This document shows, one piece after another, positions 35,733 through 46,384 of a DNA stretch of 64,000 bases. This DNA comes from Phlebotomus papatasi (taxonomy: Eukaryota > Arthropoda > Insecta > Diptera > Psychodidae). Within the stretch, counting starts at the first letter, position 1; each line of letters begins with the position of its first letter. Location of the stretch: contig NC_077224.1 in the NCBI RefSeq assembly GCF_024763615.1, positions 2,232,001 through 2,296,000 of the forward strand. The letters are read 5' to 3'. The notes under the pieces are model-generated. The model ran no database searches and was not told where the DNA came from. It worked only from the letters and a program-made list of their open reading frames with translations. Both the position numbers and the translations under genes were made by a program.

Positions 35733-35951
35733 CACTGAGAGAAATCCGAAAAAGTTAAAATAACATTGGTGTAGAAATTGGTGTAAATGCTATGCTTTTT
35801 AGGTGTATTAGGGGTTAAAGTTACCCTTTTCATATTTTTACCCTTAAAAATGTGTAAAATTAACATAAAAAAATTGATATATTTTTACACCTAAAAAGGG
35901 TTAAAGTTATGAGAAAAAAAGTTAATTGCACCCTTGTTTTTTTTCTCAGTG
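35733..35951. mobile_element. MITE family C, copy 3
   Basis: CACTGAGAGAAATCCGAAAA at the left and TTTTCTCAGTG at the right are inverted. It is about 35 bp shorter than copy 1 because of an internal deletion after AAATAACATT. Both flanks carry AT. The terminus CACTGAGAGAA is the best match to the CACACAGAGAA ends of the element at 12958-14000. Confidence 0.8.
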
Positions 35952-35964
35952 ATTAAACAAATAA

Positions 35965-36140
35965 GGGGAAGTGGGGTACCTTTGAAATTGGGATTTTCAC
36001 ATATTTTTAAATAACATAGAGTCGTATCATGATATTTAGCTGTACAAAAAGATTGAGAAGCTAAATTACGTTTTGATATGGGTCAGGTTCCACTTAACCT
36101 AGAAGAAAAATCCCAATTTCAAATGTGCCCCACTTTCCCC
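35965..36140. mobile_element. Palindromic MITE family F, copy 2
   Basis: The left arm GGGGAAGTGGGGTACCTTTG and right end GTGCCCCACTTTCCCC are inverse. The inner part is diverged relative to 30596-30776. It starts only 13 bp after the family C copy ends. Confidence 0.75.
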
Positions 36141-36411
36141 TACTTCATGTAAGTATATGCGCTAATATTCCAAATCCCATCCCAAGTAGCAAAGTAAGAC
36201 AGGGACATATTCTTCTTTGGAAAAAAAAGTCTCAAAGATACCTGAAAGATTATATTCCTAACAATTACTTAAATATTTCGAGACATTCTTCAAAAGTGAG
36301 CTTACTTACGAAAATATTACTTATGTTTTACGTTTCATCAATGTCGTTGTGATTGATGATAGAGCTGCTCAGAATAAGTCAAGTGAGTTTTTATAGGAAA
36401 ATGCATGAATA

Positions 36412-36628
36412 GGGGAAAGTGCCCATGCTTTGCAAGGGTCCTAGCTCCGTAATTACTAAATTTTTACTATGTTTTTTCAATAAATTTGACCCAACACACC
36501 AAAATTTCAAAAGCTAGGGGAAAGTGTACTGTTTTTTTTTTACATATTGCAGAGTCACATTCAGAAACTTAGGAAAAATTGAGTCATTATGGAAGCTTGG
36601 GACCGTATAAAGCATGGGCAATGTTCCC
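36412..36628. mobile_element. TA-flanked MITE (GGGGAAAGTGCCCATGCTTT)
   Basis: The ends GGGGAAAGTGCCCATGCTTT and AAAGCATGGGCAATGTTCCC are inverse repeats with TA on both sides. An internal AGGGGAAAGTGTACTG near 36520 repeats the terminal motif and may mark a second, decayed element. Confidence 0.75.
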
Positions 36629-36799
36629 TACCTATACCATGGACTTTGTTTTTATATATTATCCCACACTCTTCCACTTGAAATCGTTTCAATGCCAAAT
36701 GCCACGTATTATGTCTCACAATGACTAATTCTTTATTATATAAAAAATACGCCTAATATAATAAAAACTTTCTGTATATTATTTAGATACTGAAAACCT

Positions 36800-36925
36800 C
36801 TACACATTGGGAGCAATTTTCGTTAAGAATTGAATTTTTGACAGAATTTTGACGTTTGTGTTTACAGAAATACAGACGTATTCTTTAAAAAAAAAAGAAT
36901 TTATAACAAAAATTGCTCCCATGTA
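36800..36925. mobile_element. Small palindromic MITE (GGGAGCAATTTT)
   Basis: ACATTGGGAGCAATTTTCGT at the left and the inverse AACAAAAATTGCTCCCATGT at the right bound about 125 bp. The hairpin is non-coding. Confidence 0.65.
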
Positions 36926-37087
36926 TACAGACCGTAAGGATTTCCATTTTCAAATTGAAAAATTATATTTTTGAATGTATAAGGATGGAAAATGTTCAAT
37001 GTTGGAAGTGAAGGAGTTTTTCAGTAAGTTACCTTATCAAAACTTACCAAATTTTGACCGCGATTTAAACTTTTCACGATGATGCTC

Positions 37088-37790
37088 AGCACACAATAAC
37101 TTTTGTTTGTAAATATGTTTTCAAAATTTTCTTTAAGAGTGAGCGAGATAACTAGATCTATTAGATGTCACTTACTCTCACTGAAGTGTCAAAAAAGACA
37201 AAAACATGTTTACAAAACAAAGGTTAATGTGCGTTATGTCTAGCGCACAATAACTTATGTTTATTAACATGTTTTGAAAATTTCCTATGAGAGAGAGCGA
37301 GATGACTAGATTTCTGTTTCATTCACTCTTATTGAAATGTCAAAAACATGTTTTCAAAACAAAAGTTATTGTGCGTCAGGCATTAGGCATAACTTTTACA
37401 TGAGTGTTTATCAACAATGTGACAAATCTAGGTTTCAGCCAGTGGCATGACGTTTCATATGTTTCCCATATGTTTCTAGCGTGCCGAAAAAACTTTTGAG
37501 TTTATTAGTTGTTTTCTGTCATTGTAGAATGAATCAGCAAATAATACTAATACAAAATAAAAGCGAATTTAATAACGAAAAGACAACCGAAAACCTCAAA
37601 TTGGCAACCTACGTAGTTTCGGAGATATCTCGTGAAATGTATACGAAAACAGGGAAACCTTTACACTAAAACCGGTTGCATTTTTTTTTAGAGCTAATGT
37701 CACCCCCATGGTTTCAGCGCTACTTTTATGCCTAGCACAGAATAATTTTTGTTTTGTAAACATGTTTTCAAAACAAAAGTTGTTGTGCTC
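37088..37790. repeat. Three palindromic GCACAATAACTTTTGTTT elements
   Basis: Palindromic elements with AGCACACAATAACTTTTGTT ends and GTTTTCAAAACAAAAGTTAT-type inverse ends occur at 37088-37216 and 37243-37373. A shortened one, with hardly any loop, is at 37733-37785. The first two share a GAGTGAGCGAGAT(A/G)ACTAGAT core. They are adjacent copies of one MITE family. Confidence 0.75.
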
Positions 37791-37999
37791 TGAGCAATAC
37801 TCAGAAAATTCAGATATAAAATTAAGGAAAATTATAATTTAGTAATTAAAAAATCTTCAGGTTTTGCCGTGCAATAAAAATAAAGAAGATAAGGTAAAAT
37901 TTACGTTATCATTTCGAAAAAATAACTATAAAAATATAAGGTAAATTTCCTGAGGCAAAGTTTCAAAACATTCATTTTATACATTGACAAGTAATTTAT

Positions 38000-39540
38000 T
38001 GAGTAAATTAGTATTTCTTTGTCTTATTTATTTATTGGTGGATTCATGTAGCAGTACAACTGTAGGTACATTTTGGAGCTGTATAAAGTAGCAATGCTTA
38101 CGAAAAACTTACGCCATTCTGTTATCTAAATTCTAACGCAAATTACTGGTATGGTAATATTACAAAATTTACGTAAGAAAAGTTGTTTTAGAAGTAATTT
38201 TATTGCTGTGAAAATTACTTTATGTTTGATTTAAGTTTCCAAAATAGTCAGAAAATGCTACTTGGGTTTTTCTTCGGAATTTTTCAGTTTTAAAGGTTAA
38301 AACCCCTCTAGATCGTGCATTTTTTCATCGATTGGGATAAATATGGTTTCATTTCAAAGGTCTTTGAATTCTGGACAATTTATTAGTTATATAATCAATT
38401 CAACCGAACAACTAGGTCAAAAATCAATTCCAACAAACTTGATATCAAATCCCCAAGATCAAGCATTTCGCAAAGTTTACATTACTTTGTCACCCCTTTT
38501 CTTAACCTTTACTTGGTGCTTTAGTTGGGTAGAATATGTGCACCTTCATCTCCTTAAATAGACATAATGTTGAATTTTAAATGTGGTTGCAGAGGAAATT
38601 GATGAGAGTCAGAGACAGAAAAAAGCATTGTAGAACTTTTCAAGTTTTATCCTCTCATGCCAGAAGGAAACTTTTCATGTTTTAATTCGCAAGAATTTCA
38701 CACAGCAATTTTCCAACTTCTTCTTCAACATCTTTTTGCCCAAAAAACTTTTCCCCTTATATACATTCCTTTTACCATTCACTTCCAAGACAATTTTTCC
38801 GGGCATCCCAAGAAAAAACTCCCATTCCACACACCAAGAAAAGCAAATTCGTCCAAACAGGAAAAATTCAACAATTCAATTTTAATAACTTTTCTTTTTA
38901 TCTCTTGACTCTTCCATTAAATTTCCTCCTTTTGGCAAAGGGGATATATAGTATAAGAAGAAACAGAGTAAAAAGAGTGTTAAGTAAGAATCTGTCGAGA
39001 AGGCACAAAACGGAAGACAAGAAAAGGTAGCAGGAAGTATAAAAGTCAAGATGTTTTTGGGGGTAAAATCTATTAATCTTTCTCCACCCGAAAAGTGAAT
39101 AATGAACTCGATTCCTCTGATGAAATCTATCAATTAATCAACAAATTAATTATGAAAATACTTCTCATTTTTCACGCATTGCCATCAAATCACTTTGTTG
39201 TCGAAATATTCCGTACTAAAGAGATTGATTTGGATGGTACTTGATTTCTTCAATTCAATTTTACATTTAATCCCATTTATACCAAATCCATATGCGGTCA
39301 ATGCTGTCAAGATACTTCACCGGCAACCGCTCATATATTATTTCAAAAATATCATCATTTAATTGATTGATTTCTTCAGCCCGGGGAATATTAATCGGAA
39401 AAAATTAATGAATCTGTCATTTAAAATTGGCATATTTTGACAAGGAATTAGTGAAATTTGAGAGGGAATGCAAAAAAAATTGAAGGTTATGTAACCCAAT
39501 ACCGTTTGTTTGATTTCATTTTTAATTATGAATATGTACT
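38000..39540. other. Low-repeat stretch, no gene seen
   Basis: AT-rich. The plus-strand 83-residue frame at 38657-38908 and the minus frame at 38882-39133 have no motif and no supporting splice sites. Confidence 0.35.
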
Positions 39541-39554
39541 GTACAATGAATATG

Positions 39555-39870
39555 TTTTAGTACAATTTAGTACTTGAATAGTTCGTGCGATCTGAATGCT
39601 TTGAGTAGCCTTAATGTTCTCTAAATTGAAACTTTGTAAAATTTAAAATTCATTATAGCTTCTTCAGTGGAGTGCCTGTTCTAACTTGTACTAAAATCTA
39701 AAGTGTATTTAGTAAAAGTATTTCAGGCTTAGTACAGTAACATATCGACACGCCTAATCAAGAAGATGTCGTTTGAAATGATCGATTCGATATTTAATAA
39801 TTATTAGTACATGTCTGTACTAAAAAACTTTTATCTTAAAATAATCTACATTACTAAAATTAGTACAAGA
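39555..39870. repeat. TTAGTACA palindromic motif cluster
   Basis: TTTTAGTACAATTTAGTACT lies at 39556-39574, half-sites near 39690, 39727 and 39860, and a TTAGTACA-4 nt-TGTACTAA palindrome at 39804-39823. The cluster ends about 140 bp before element G copy 2. Confidence 0.6.
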
Positions 39871-40005
39871 ACGCTATGTACAAATTAAAACCACTAAAAC
39901 AGAAAGAAATGTATTTTTTGGTTAGAAAACTTCAAGATTTTGATGAATTTGATATACATTTCAAAAATGGAAATACCCATTTGAAATATTCTAAAAATGG
40001 AAGTA

Positions 40006-40233
40006 AGGTACAGTGCCCTCAGGTCAACCGGTTCCTCAATTCGACCAAGGAATTATTTATTCAATTTTTTTATATTTACACTAATATTTGGCGTATGATC
40101 TAATAATAATAGGTCAATTATTCCATAAATAAATACGAATCAGTGACAATTTTATAGAAATTCACCATCAAACAATCAAATATTGACCACCCGGTCGAGT
40201 CGAGAAACCGGTCGACTCGAGGGCATTTTACTT
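40006..40233. mobile_element. TA-flanked element G, copy 2 (uninterrupted)
   Basis: The ends AGGTACAGTGCCCTCAGGTC and GACTCGAGGGCATTTTACTT are inverse, with TA at 40004-40005 and 40234-40235. It aligns with both halves of 18698-20063 and shows the site into which element H inserted there (AATAATAGGTCAATTATT). Confidence 0.88.
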
Positions 40234-40544
40234 TACAGTTGCCAATTTTAAACGATAAACGATTTTTTGCATATTTTTAAAGAAAGCAATGCCCCGCAAT
40301 TATTTTATTCAGATCCACAATTGTTTCTCCTATCTTAATGACATAAATTTTAAGCCCAATCTCTTGTTGTAGTGTGCGAAAAAGTCATATATCAATGTAG
40401 CCTCACTTCCCCCTATCATCATAAAAAAGGAAATCAATGAAAAAACGTCAGATTACTTATGTTTTATTAGGTACAATAAATAAATTTCAATATTTTGACG
40501 AAATTATAGCCCTACATATTTAAACTGGAAATGCGTTCTAAATT

Positions 40545-40845
40545 GGTACTAAAATTTCGGCTCAGTTCTAAATAGTTAGACAAAAACAAATACAACTAAA
40601 GAAAAAAACGGTCTAATGTGTATAAAATCAAGTTAAAAAAAATACAAAAATAAATAGATATTTTCTCGAACATCAATTTATTAAACTTTTAGTACACTTC
40701 AGTACTAAATCAAATAATCAATTTTTAATATTTTCAAAAACAGCATAAAACACAATTAACAAGTTCATAAAAATTATAAGGAATTTTAAATTAGAGTAAA
40801 ACTAAAAAGTTCTAAAAATAAAACAATTGTGTACTAAATATATTT
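40545..40845. repeat. TTTAGTAC motif cluster
   Basis: TTTAGTAC-6 nt-GTACTAAA lies at 40688-40709, with half-sites near 40545 (GGTACTAAAATTTC) and 40832. The interval is AT-rich and lies between element G copy 2 and element H copy 2. Confidence 0.55.
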
Positions 40846-40948
40846 TAACCGATTTTTCGTAATACATATATTATACGTAGAGTCATATTTGTCTGTTCAT
40901 GAATATAGTTTTCCTTTACATCTTAAATTAATTTTAAATTATGGCATA

Positions 40949-41179
40949 GGGTCACAGGAACACCTCTTCGACAGGGAACCCCTATTGGCACTTTTGTCAA
41001 AATGTGGAGATTTATTTAATGTATCTAATAAAATATACGTAATATGATGTTTTCTCATTAATCTACGTTTTCTGATGAAGCTAAATGTTCAAATTTTGTA
41101 TTCCAAATGGTACAGAGAGTAAGGTGTCAATAAGTTCTGACACGAGTCCTTAGAGTGTCAATAGGTGTTCCCTTCACCC
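40949..41179. mobile_element. TA-flanked element H, copy 2 (uninterrupted)
   Basis: The ends GGGTCACAGGAACACC and GGTGTTCCCTTCACCC are inverse and flanked by TA. It is inverted relative to copy 1 at 18806-19956. It provides the empty TA site for element I (context CATATTACGTATATTTTA when read in copy-1 orientation). Confidence 0.85.
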
Positions 41180-41196
41180 TAATTGAATATTTATTA

Positions 41197-41355
41197 GTTT
41201 AGTACACCTGTGGTCTAAATTCTTCAAATCAACTTGAATTTTTTCTATAAAAATATTGTCAGAATGTTATATTCTAGTTTTCGCTGTCAGTTTACTATGA
41301 ACTACTAGTAGAAAAAGTCGTGTACTAAAATCTGTACTAAAATTTTCTTTTGTGT
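41197..41355. repeat. TTTAGTACA motif cluster
   Basis: A degenerate palindrome TTTAGTACA...TCTAAA lies at 41198-41219 and a direct pair TGTACTAAAATCTGTACTAA at 41321-41340, immediately after element H copy 2. Confidence 0.5.
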
Positions 41356-41359
41356 ATTA

Positions 41360-42880
41360 AAATGCAGATGTCTTGGACTTGTGGAAACAACCGTAACTAT
41401 AAACATAAACTCTTCAAGTTTTTCATTCTTCTGCCGAATAAATAAATTTCTCTTTTAACCGTGCTGTCATTAGGAGTACAGTGCACGCCCCTTGGATTCC
41501 TTTCTTGTGATATATCGCTGGCAAAAAAGTACACAAAACCAGAGAATTTTACCTGGTGATTAATTGAAAAATTCGGCAAGGTGAAAAAAAATTTGCCAAC
41601 CTGTATCATGCAAAATCGCGTGCTTTAAATGCATTGGTGAAAATTTTAAATTTTTGCACCTTCGTACACTCTTCCTCACCCTCCCATAAATTCACCATGT
41701 TAATGGTAATTTTCCGTCTCAGCACCCTTTCTCCTAACAAATTTTGACTATATATAGTACCACCCTTAAGAAGTCTCCCTCTCTCTCTCTTTTCTCTCTA
41801 TACACTTTTGAATAATAAATTTCATTCATCTCATCAAGACCCTGTGTCTTGAACCCCAATCTCACCCTATAACCCATTACCAATTTTGTAGGGAAAATTT
41901 TGCAACTCAACCTTTATTCTCCCCCCTTCTGACTCTTAATACTCTTCCATATTCCACCCATTGCATACATATTTAATAAATTCTTCTACTAATTCAAACT
42001 ACTAAGTGCCTGCCACGGAGATAATTAATTGGATTATACTGTAGCAATTATAATCTTACCATCTTGAGAAGCTTTAGAGTGATTTTTTACCCACAATTTC
42101 CCATTTTTTTCCTTCTCATATTCTTAAAAGTCAAATTGTTGACTTTTTCTCGTCAGCATATATATTTTTTTGTTATTCCCTCTTCAACTCTCAGCTAACA
42201 TTTCTTTTTTTCCTTATTATCCCATCTTAGCATTCCTATCCACTTCTTATTGGATTGTTTATCTATTTTAAACACTTGAAATTGTATTGAAAGTGTAAAA
42301 GAAGAAGCATCAAAAACACAATTGTACATTTCTTATGTTATCTTCTGGGTGCCTTTGGAGAAAATACTCTTAACACTGGTTACTGGAGTATGGGGTTGGA
42401 CATGGGAAATAAAAAACGCGTATATAAAAGTATTTTGGCTCAGCCCAAAAAAGGGATGAATGGATTGTTAGAATGGCTGAAGACATGAGAAAACTTTTCA
42501 AGTGAATGTAATGTACAACATACAACAGATCCATGCTAGAAAACTAATAAAAATAAACGGGAAACAGGAAAGGAGACACAGCAACAACAACAACAAAAAC
42601 GAGGAACATTACATTATAAATTTGTTCTGTTAACTTGTTCGTCGTTGATGTCGTTACGAACGCCAGTGACGGCATATCTAACACGACACTGTAAAAGACT
42701 TTTTTTTTATTCCTCACAACATATATCTACATATGTATGTATCCCTTGGAGAGCTTTTTCGTTTTTTTGTGGACAAAGTCCTTAGACGATATACAAACTT
42801 TGAGCTCTGTAAAATGAATTAAGACAGCACAAAATAATCAATATGATTTGGCTATATCTATTTGGTGACCTTTCAAATGG
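41360..42880. other. Low-repeat stretch, no gene seen
   Basis: There are CT tracts at 41780-41810 and poly-T and ACAACAACAA runs near 42580. No exon with paired splice sites and an open frame was found. Confidence 0.35.
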
Positions 42881-43080
42881 GTAGGAGTTTAAGCCACGCC
42901 CCTTTTAAGAGTTGTAGCAGAAAAAAATTTAAATATGTTTTATTACTTTCAATGTTTTTTAAGACTACAACATGGCTAACCCATGAAAAGTTCCACTAGC
43001 AATTTTGCCTATGTATGAGAAAAGATGTGCCTTGTCACTGGGAAAACTAAGCCACGCCCTATAGAACTTATAAGTAGATA

Positions 43081-44311
43081 GGGTTATTTGCCTAAAGCGA
43101 GACAGTTTGGAAAATTGGACAAAGCAGTGTGGAATGTGAGACACCTCCTTAAAAACTTGATAATAAATCAATTATATATTTCAATTTTCGATAATAAGAT
43201 TATTAAACATAATTTTATGATTATTTTATAAGTTAAAAATGCAAAAGTCGTTATTAAACTTAAATTTAAAAAATGTATTGCATGTGTGATATTCATAACC
43301 TTAACACGGTAGTTGTCATTTTCTCTGTTTCTTCTGGAAGTTTCTAGGAAAATATCAGTGTTTTGTTTGAGTTTTCGGCATAATTTGTGAAATATTATTA
43401 AGTCCGTAGTGAAAATCGAAGGACATACATCCATTTAAAAGGTGAATAAAAAATATTTGTGAAATATTATATTACATTTAAAAAGGAGAGAAAAGTGATT
43501 TAATATCGTGTTGCTTTCAAAACAAGTTTCATGAAATCTTTGTCAAGCTGATTTTGTTAATTAATTTTGTGGTTTTGTGCAGCGAAATCATGTCAACAAG
43601 AACGACAAAGATCCTCAAGTATCCGGAGAAAGAGTTGCAACAGCATTTAGCAGCTGATAAGGAGAAAATCTCCTGGAAAAGGCTGCAAAGATTTCCAGAT
43701 TCCGAAGATCATTTTTTCTGACAGAACGGATAGTAAATATCGCAAAAACACCCGGAGAAAGACAAATAGGAGCCTCGCCAGAACTCCCAAAGCAAGTGGA
43801 AAAGGACCTGAGTGGATAGGGAATTGAAATATGCTAAAAAATTGCACCTGCTTTAAAGCTACAACTGCTGGACAACGCGAGGCGTCTGTGAAATTTACAG
43901 AACCTCTTTTTGGTTGGACGTCCAAGAAGTTCTTGGTAATTAGCGTTCCTCAACTGTTACCCGGACATAAAAGAGGGATTAACATAACCATCAAATGTGC
44001 AAATACACAGAGAAAACCCTCAACATTTGATTTTCTACATATTTCGTATAATATTTTGTCATTAATATCACTATGTCCATCTTTTCAAAAGTTTTTGTCC
44101 ATCTTTTCAAAATGTGTTATTTTTTTAATTTCCGTGAATTTTCCGATTATTCGGTTACAATATTTAATAACAACTGTTAAGATTCTGTTAAAATATTTGT
44201 CAAAGAATCCTATAATACAAAAAAATGGTAAAAAATAATTATTTATTTAGTTTAAAAATGCATTTGAAATTGGATTTTTTTCTTAAGTGTCTCGCTTTCC
44301 ACCATTCACCC
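43081..44311 (+). mobile_element. Pogo-like DNA element remnant, TA-flanked
   Basis: The ends GGGTTATTTG...AAAGCGAGACA and TGTCTCGCTTT...CATTCACCC are inverse, with TA at 43079-43080 and 44312-44313. The size is 1231 bp. Inside, a plus-strand frame (43590-43721) reads like the start of a pogo/Tigger transposase, and a frameshifted continuation at 43769-43819 carries PKQVEKDL-like sequence. No DDE catalytic region is recognisable, and several stops occur, so it is inactive. It interrupts the CACGCCC array. Confidence 0.6.
43590..43721 (+). pseudogene. Decayed psq-type HTH of a pogo-like transposase
   Basis: The 43-codon frame begins MSTRTTKILKYPEKELQQHL and ends DSEDHFF before a stop. The pattern Y.E.ELQ.HL...KEKIS...LQRFP corresponds to the N-terminal helix-turn-helix of pogo/Tigger-family transposases (family pattern Y.E..L..A......G.S.R.A...F.IP). 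Typical proteins are about 400-550 residues, so most is missing. A stop and a frameshift separate it from the following relic at 43769-43819. Function as a protein is unlikely. The match is by eye and moderate. Confidence 0.4.
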
Positions 44312-45715
44312 TATAATTTAAATGTATTTGCCACCTTACTGAAGCCCCGTCTGCTTGATCGCATTTTCCTCTCTAAAATCCTTGTCCTTTAGTCACAGTA
44401 ACGTAAGATTATTGAAAGCAAAGGGCTAAAAGGGTATAAAAATGTCGATGCCACGCCCATTCTGTAGTTCAGCTCTTTTGTTTGCACTATTTGCATTACA
44501 TACCCCTTACATTTATCGACGTTCCCGTAGGATTAGTGAAAGTAAGAAAGCTAATGTGAAAGACTTAATTTAGGTCACGCCCCTTCTGAAGCCCAGGCTT
44601 TCTGTTTGTACGGTCCATTCATATCGGGTTTTTCATGTGAATGTTGAGAGTAATGGCGCTGGCAGACCCTTGCAATTAAGTGAAATCAGATATAGCTGTC
44701 CCTTTCATTTGTTTCATTTCTTTCATTTGATAGAAAGAGAAAAATATATCTAAATCCTAGCTCAGTCCCATCATCGTGGCTATCTTTCTATACTTACGAA
44801 CACCAGTCTTTCTGTTTGTACTACCCAATAATAAACCCCTTTATTTTTACCTCCGTCCCCGAATGATAAGTAAAAGAATGGTAAGGTAAACGGCTTAATT
44901 TAAGCCACGCCCCTTCTTAAATCCAGATCTTGTGTTTGCAATGTCCCTTAATAAGCCCTCGTAATTTTTAACGCCTTTCTCGTAAGTTTGTTGAAAGTAA
45001 AAAATCAAAAGTACAAAGTTTAATTTAGGTCACGCCCCTTCGAAAATACCCAGCCTTTTTCTATGAATTATTACTTCATAGAACCCCATATTTTGTATCC
45101 AATTTCCCGAAAGATTGTTGAAACTGAAAAAGTAAAGGCAAAAAATTCTAAAAAAGGATGGTGCTCATGTTATGCAATATGTCTGCATTTATGTAACGCC
45201 CCTTTTAAAGTCCAGCCCTTTCGTTTGCATTACACCTCCACAAAGCCCATTTTTTATCCGTCTTCTCGAAAGATTGAAAAGCTCAGTTTACTCCCAGTTT
45301 ACAGAGAATGAAAGCATACTTTCATTCTCTCTTACAAAGTTCCTAATTTCTTCACTGAAGTGATGAAAAGAAACAAAATAACTGAAGCCACGCCCACTTT
45401 GAAGACCCGTCCGTTATCTGCATTTCCTAAGATAGTACATAATCGAAGATAGTGTTCCATCCTTCTAAAGACCCTACCACTTGCTTACAAAGGTGCCCTA
45501 TCTAATAGTTTTCCATAAAATTCTTTATATACTTTAAAAGAAATAATAGGATTACGAAAAATCTCTCTCATAGCCTATAGGGAGTTTCGGCTTGAATGAA
45601 AACGGACTGAAAGAATTTGATATAAATTGCTTACTACTGGGAGCTCATTTATAAAATAATTTTTGAAATGCCCCAAAATGTATGCAAAATGTCTCACGCG
45701 GTAAATTTGAAATAC

Positions 45716-46190
45716 AGTACTCTGAAAAAAATGTTTTGTTAAACGAACAAATGGATTTTGTTGAAATTTTGTCAAAAGGATGTTATTTACCAATTTAACA
45801 AAAATTTTTCTTGCATTTAATATGGAAAAACACCCTTTTGACAAACCTTTAACAAGATCCAGTTGGCCGCCGATTTGACAAAACTTTTACATATTCTGTA
45901 TGGAAGAATATCCTTTTTAAAAACTTGTCTTGTTAATTTGACAAAACAATTTTTCAGAGTAGACTCTCTCTCAATCGGGAATATGGGGCGAAATGTCATC
46001 AGGTTTATCGATAGATTTGGGCGTCAAAACCTTTGTAAACTCCACAAAAAGCGCTCAATTATAAAGGATCACGATAAAATAGGAAGAACTACAGCGAATT
46101 TGAGCGAATTAGCTTCATAATTAAACGTGGAAATTGTCAACAAAATTTGTCGCCCGATTGAAAAAGAGCCGATTGATTGAGAGTCTGCTG
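45716..46190. mobile_element. Tigger-type MITE N, nested in M
   Basis: The termini are CAG(TA)GACTCTCTCTCAATCGG and the inverse CCGATTGATTGAGAGTCTGCTG region. The left terminus is split by a further insertion (45721-45959). TA flanks N at 45714-45715 and 46191-46192. M copy 2 shows the empty site (GAAATACATTTCTT). CAGTAGAC-type ends with TA duplication are typical of pogo/Tigger MITEs. Confidence 0.8.
45721..45959. mobile_element. TA-flanked MITE (CTCTGAAAAA) nested in N
   Basis: The ends CTCTGAAAAAAATGTTTTGT and ACAAAACAATTTTTCAGAG are inverse over about 20 bp, with TA at 45719-45720 and 45960-45961. It lies within the terminal CAGTAGACTC of element N, three bases from its end. Internal TTTGACAAAA motifs recur in both orientations. 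Confidence 0.85.
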
Positions 46191-46384
46191 TACATTTCTT
46201 ATGAACCATTGGCGCTGAAAATAGGCTGAAACAATGGCTTCGAAAATGTTTTGCATAGATCACGGCGTTTTCGTAACTTATTCCAACAACCTCTCCTGTG
46301 TGTATGCAATTTGTCTGTGCCACTGGAGTTAATTCACAGGCATTTTTTCGGTCCCGAAAAATTCATTCAAGGCGGAACTTGTTG

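Larger units (their letters stand above)
42893..45430 (+). repeat. Degenerate array with recurring CACGCCC motif
   Basis: (G/T)(C/T)CACGCCC(C) occurs at about 42893, 43051, 44450, 44574, 44904, 45029 and 45387, with a variant (GTAACGCCCC) at 45193. It is followed in most units by TT(C/T)(T/A)(A/G)A..CCAG..CTTT.TGTTTG and preceded by GAAAGTAA...TTAATTTA. Spacing is about 125 bp or multiples. The array is split by the pogo-like element at 43081-44311. CACGCCC resembles Sp1/KLF binding sites, but function is not shown. Confidence 0.65.
45578..46382. mobile_element. Inverted-repeat element M, copy 1, host of a nest
   Basis: The left end GGAGTTTCGGCTTGAATGAA and the inverse right end TTCATTCAAGGCGGAACTT define the element. 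It contains element N (45716-46190). The right half (CGTAACTTATTCCAA, CCACTGGAGTTAATTC) matches copy 2 at 63540-64000 on the opposite strand, and similar short peptide frames appear in both copies, but no protein family is recognised. Confidence 0.75.

Noticed and set aside
43831..44238. 135-residue plus-strand ORF
   Set aside because: It lies inside the pogo-like element but shows no DDE motif and is low-complexity in its second half; treated as element sequence, not a gene.
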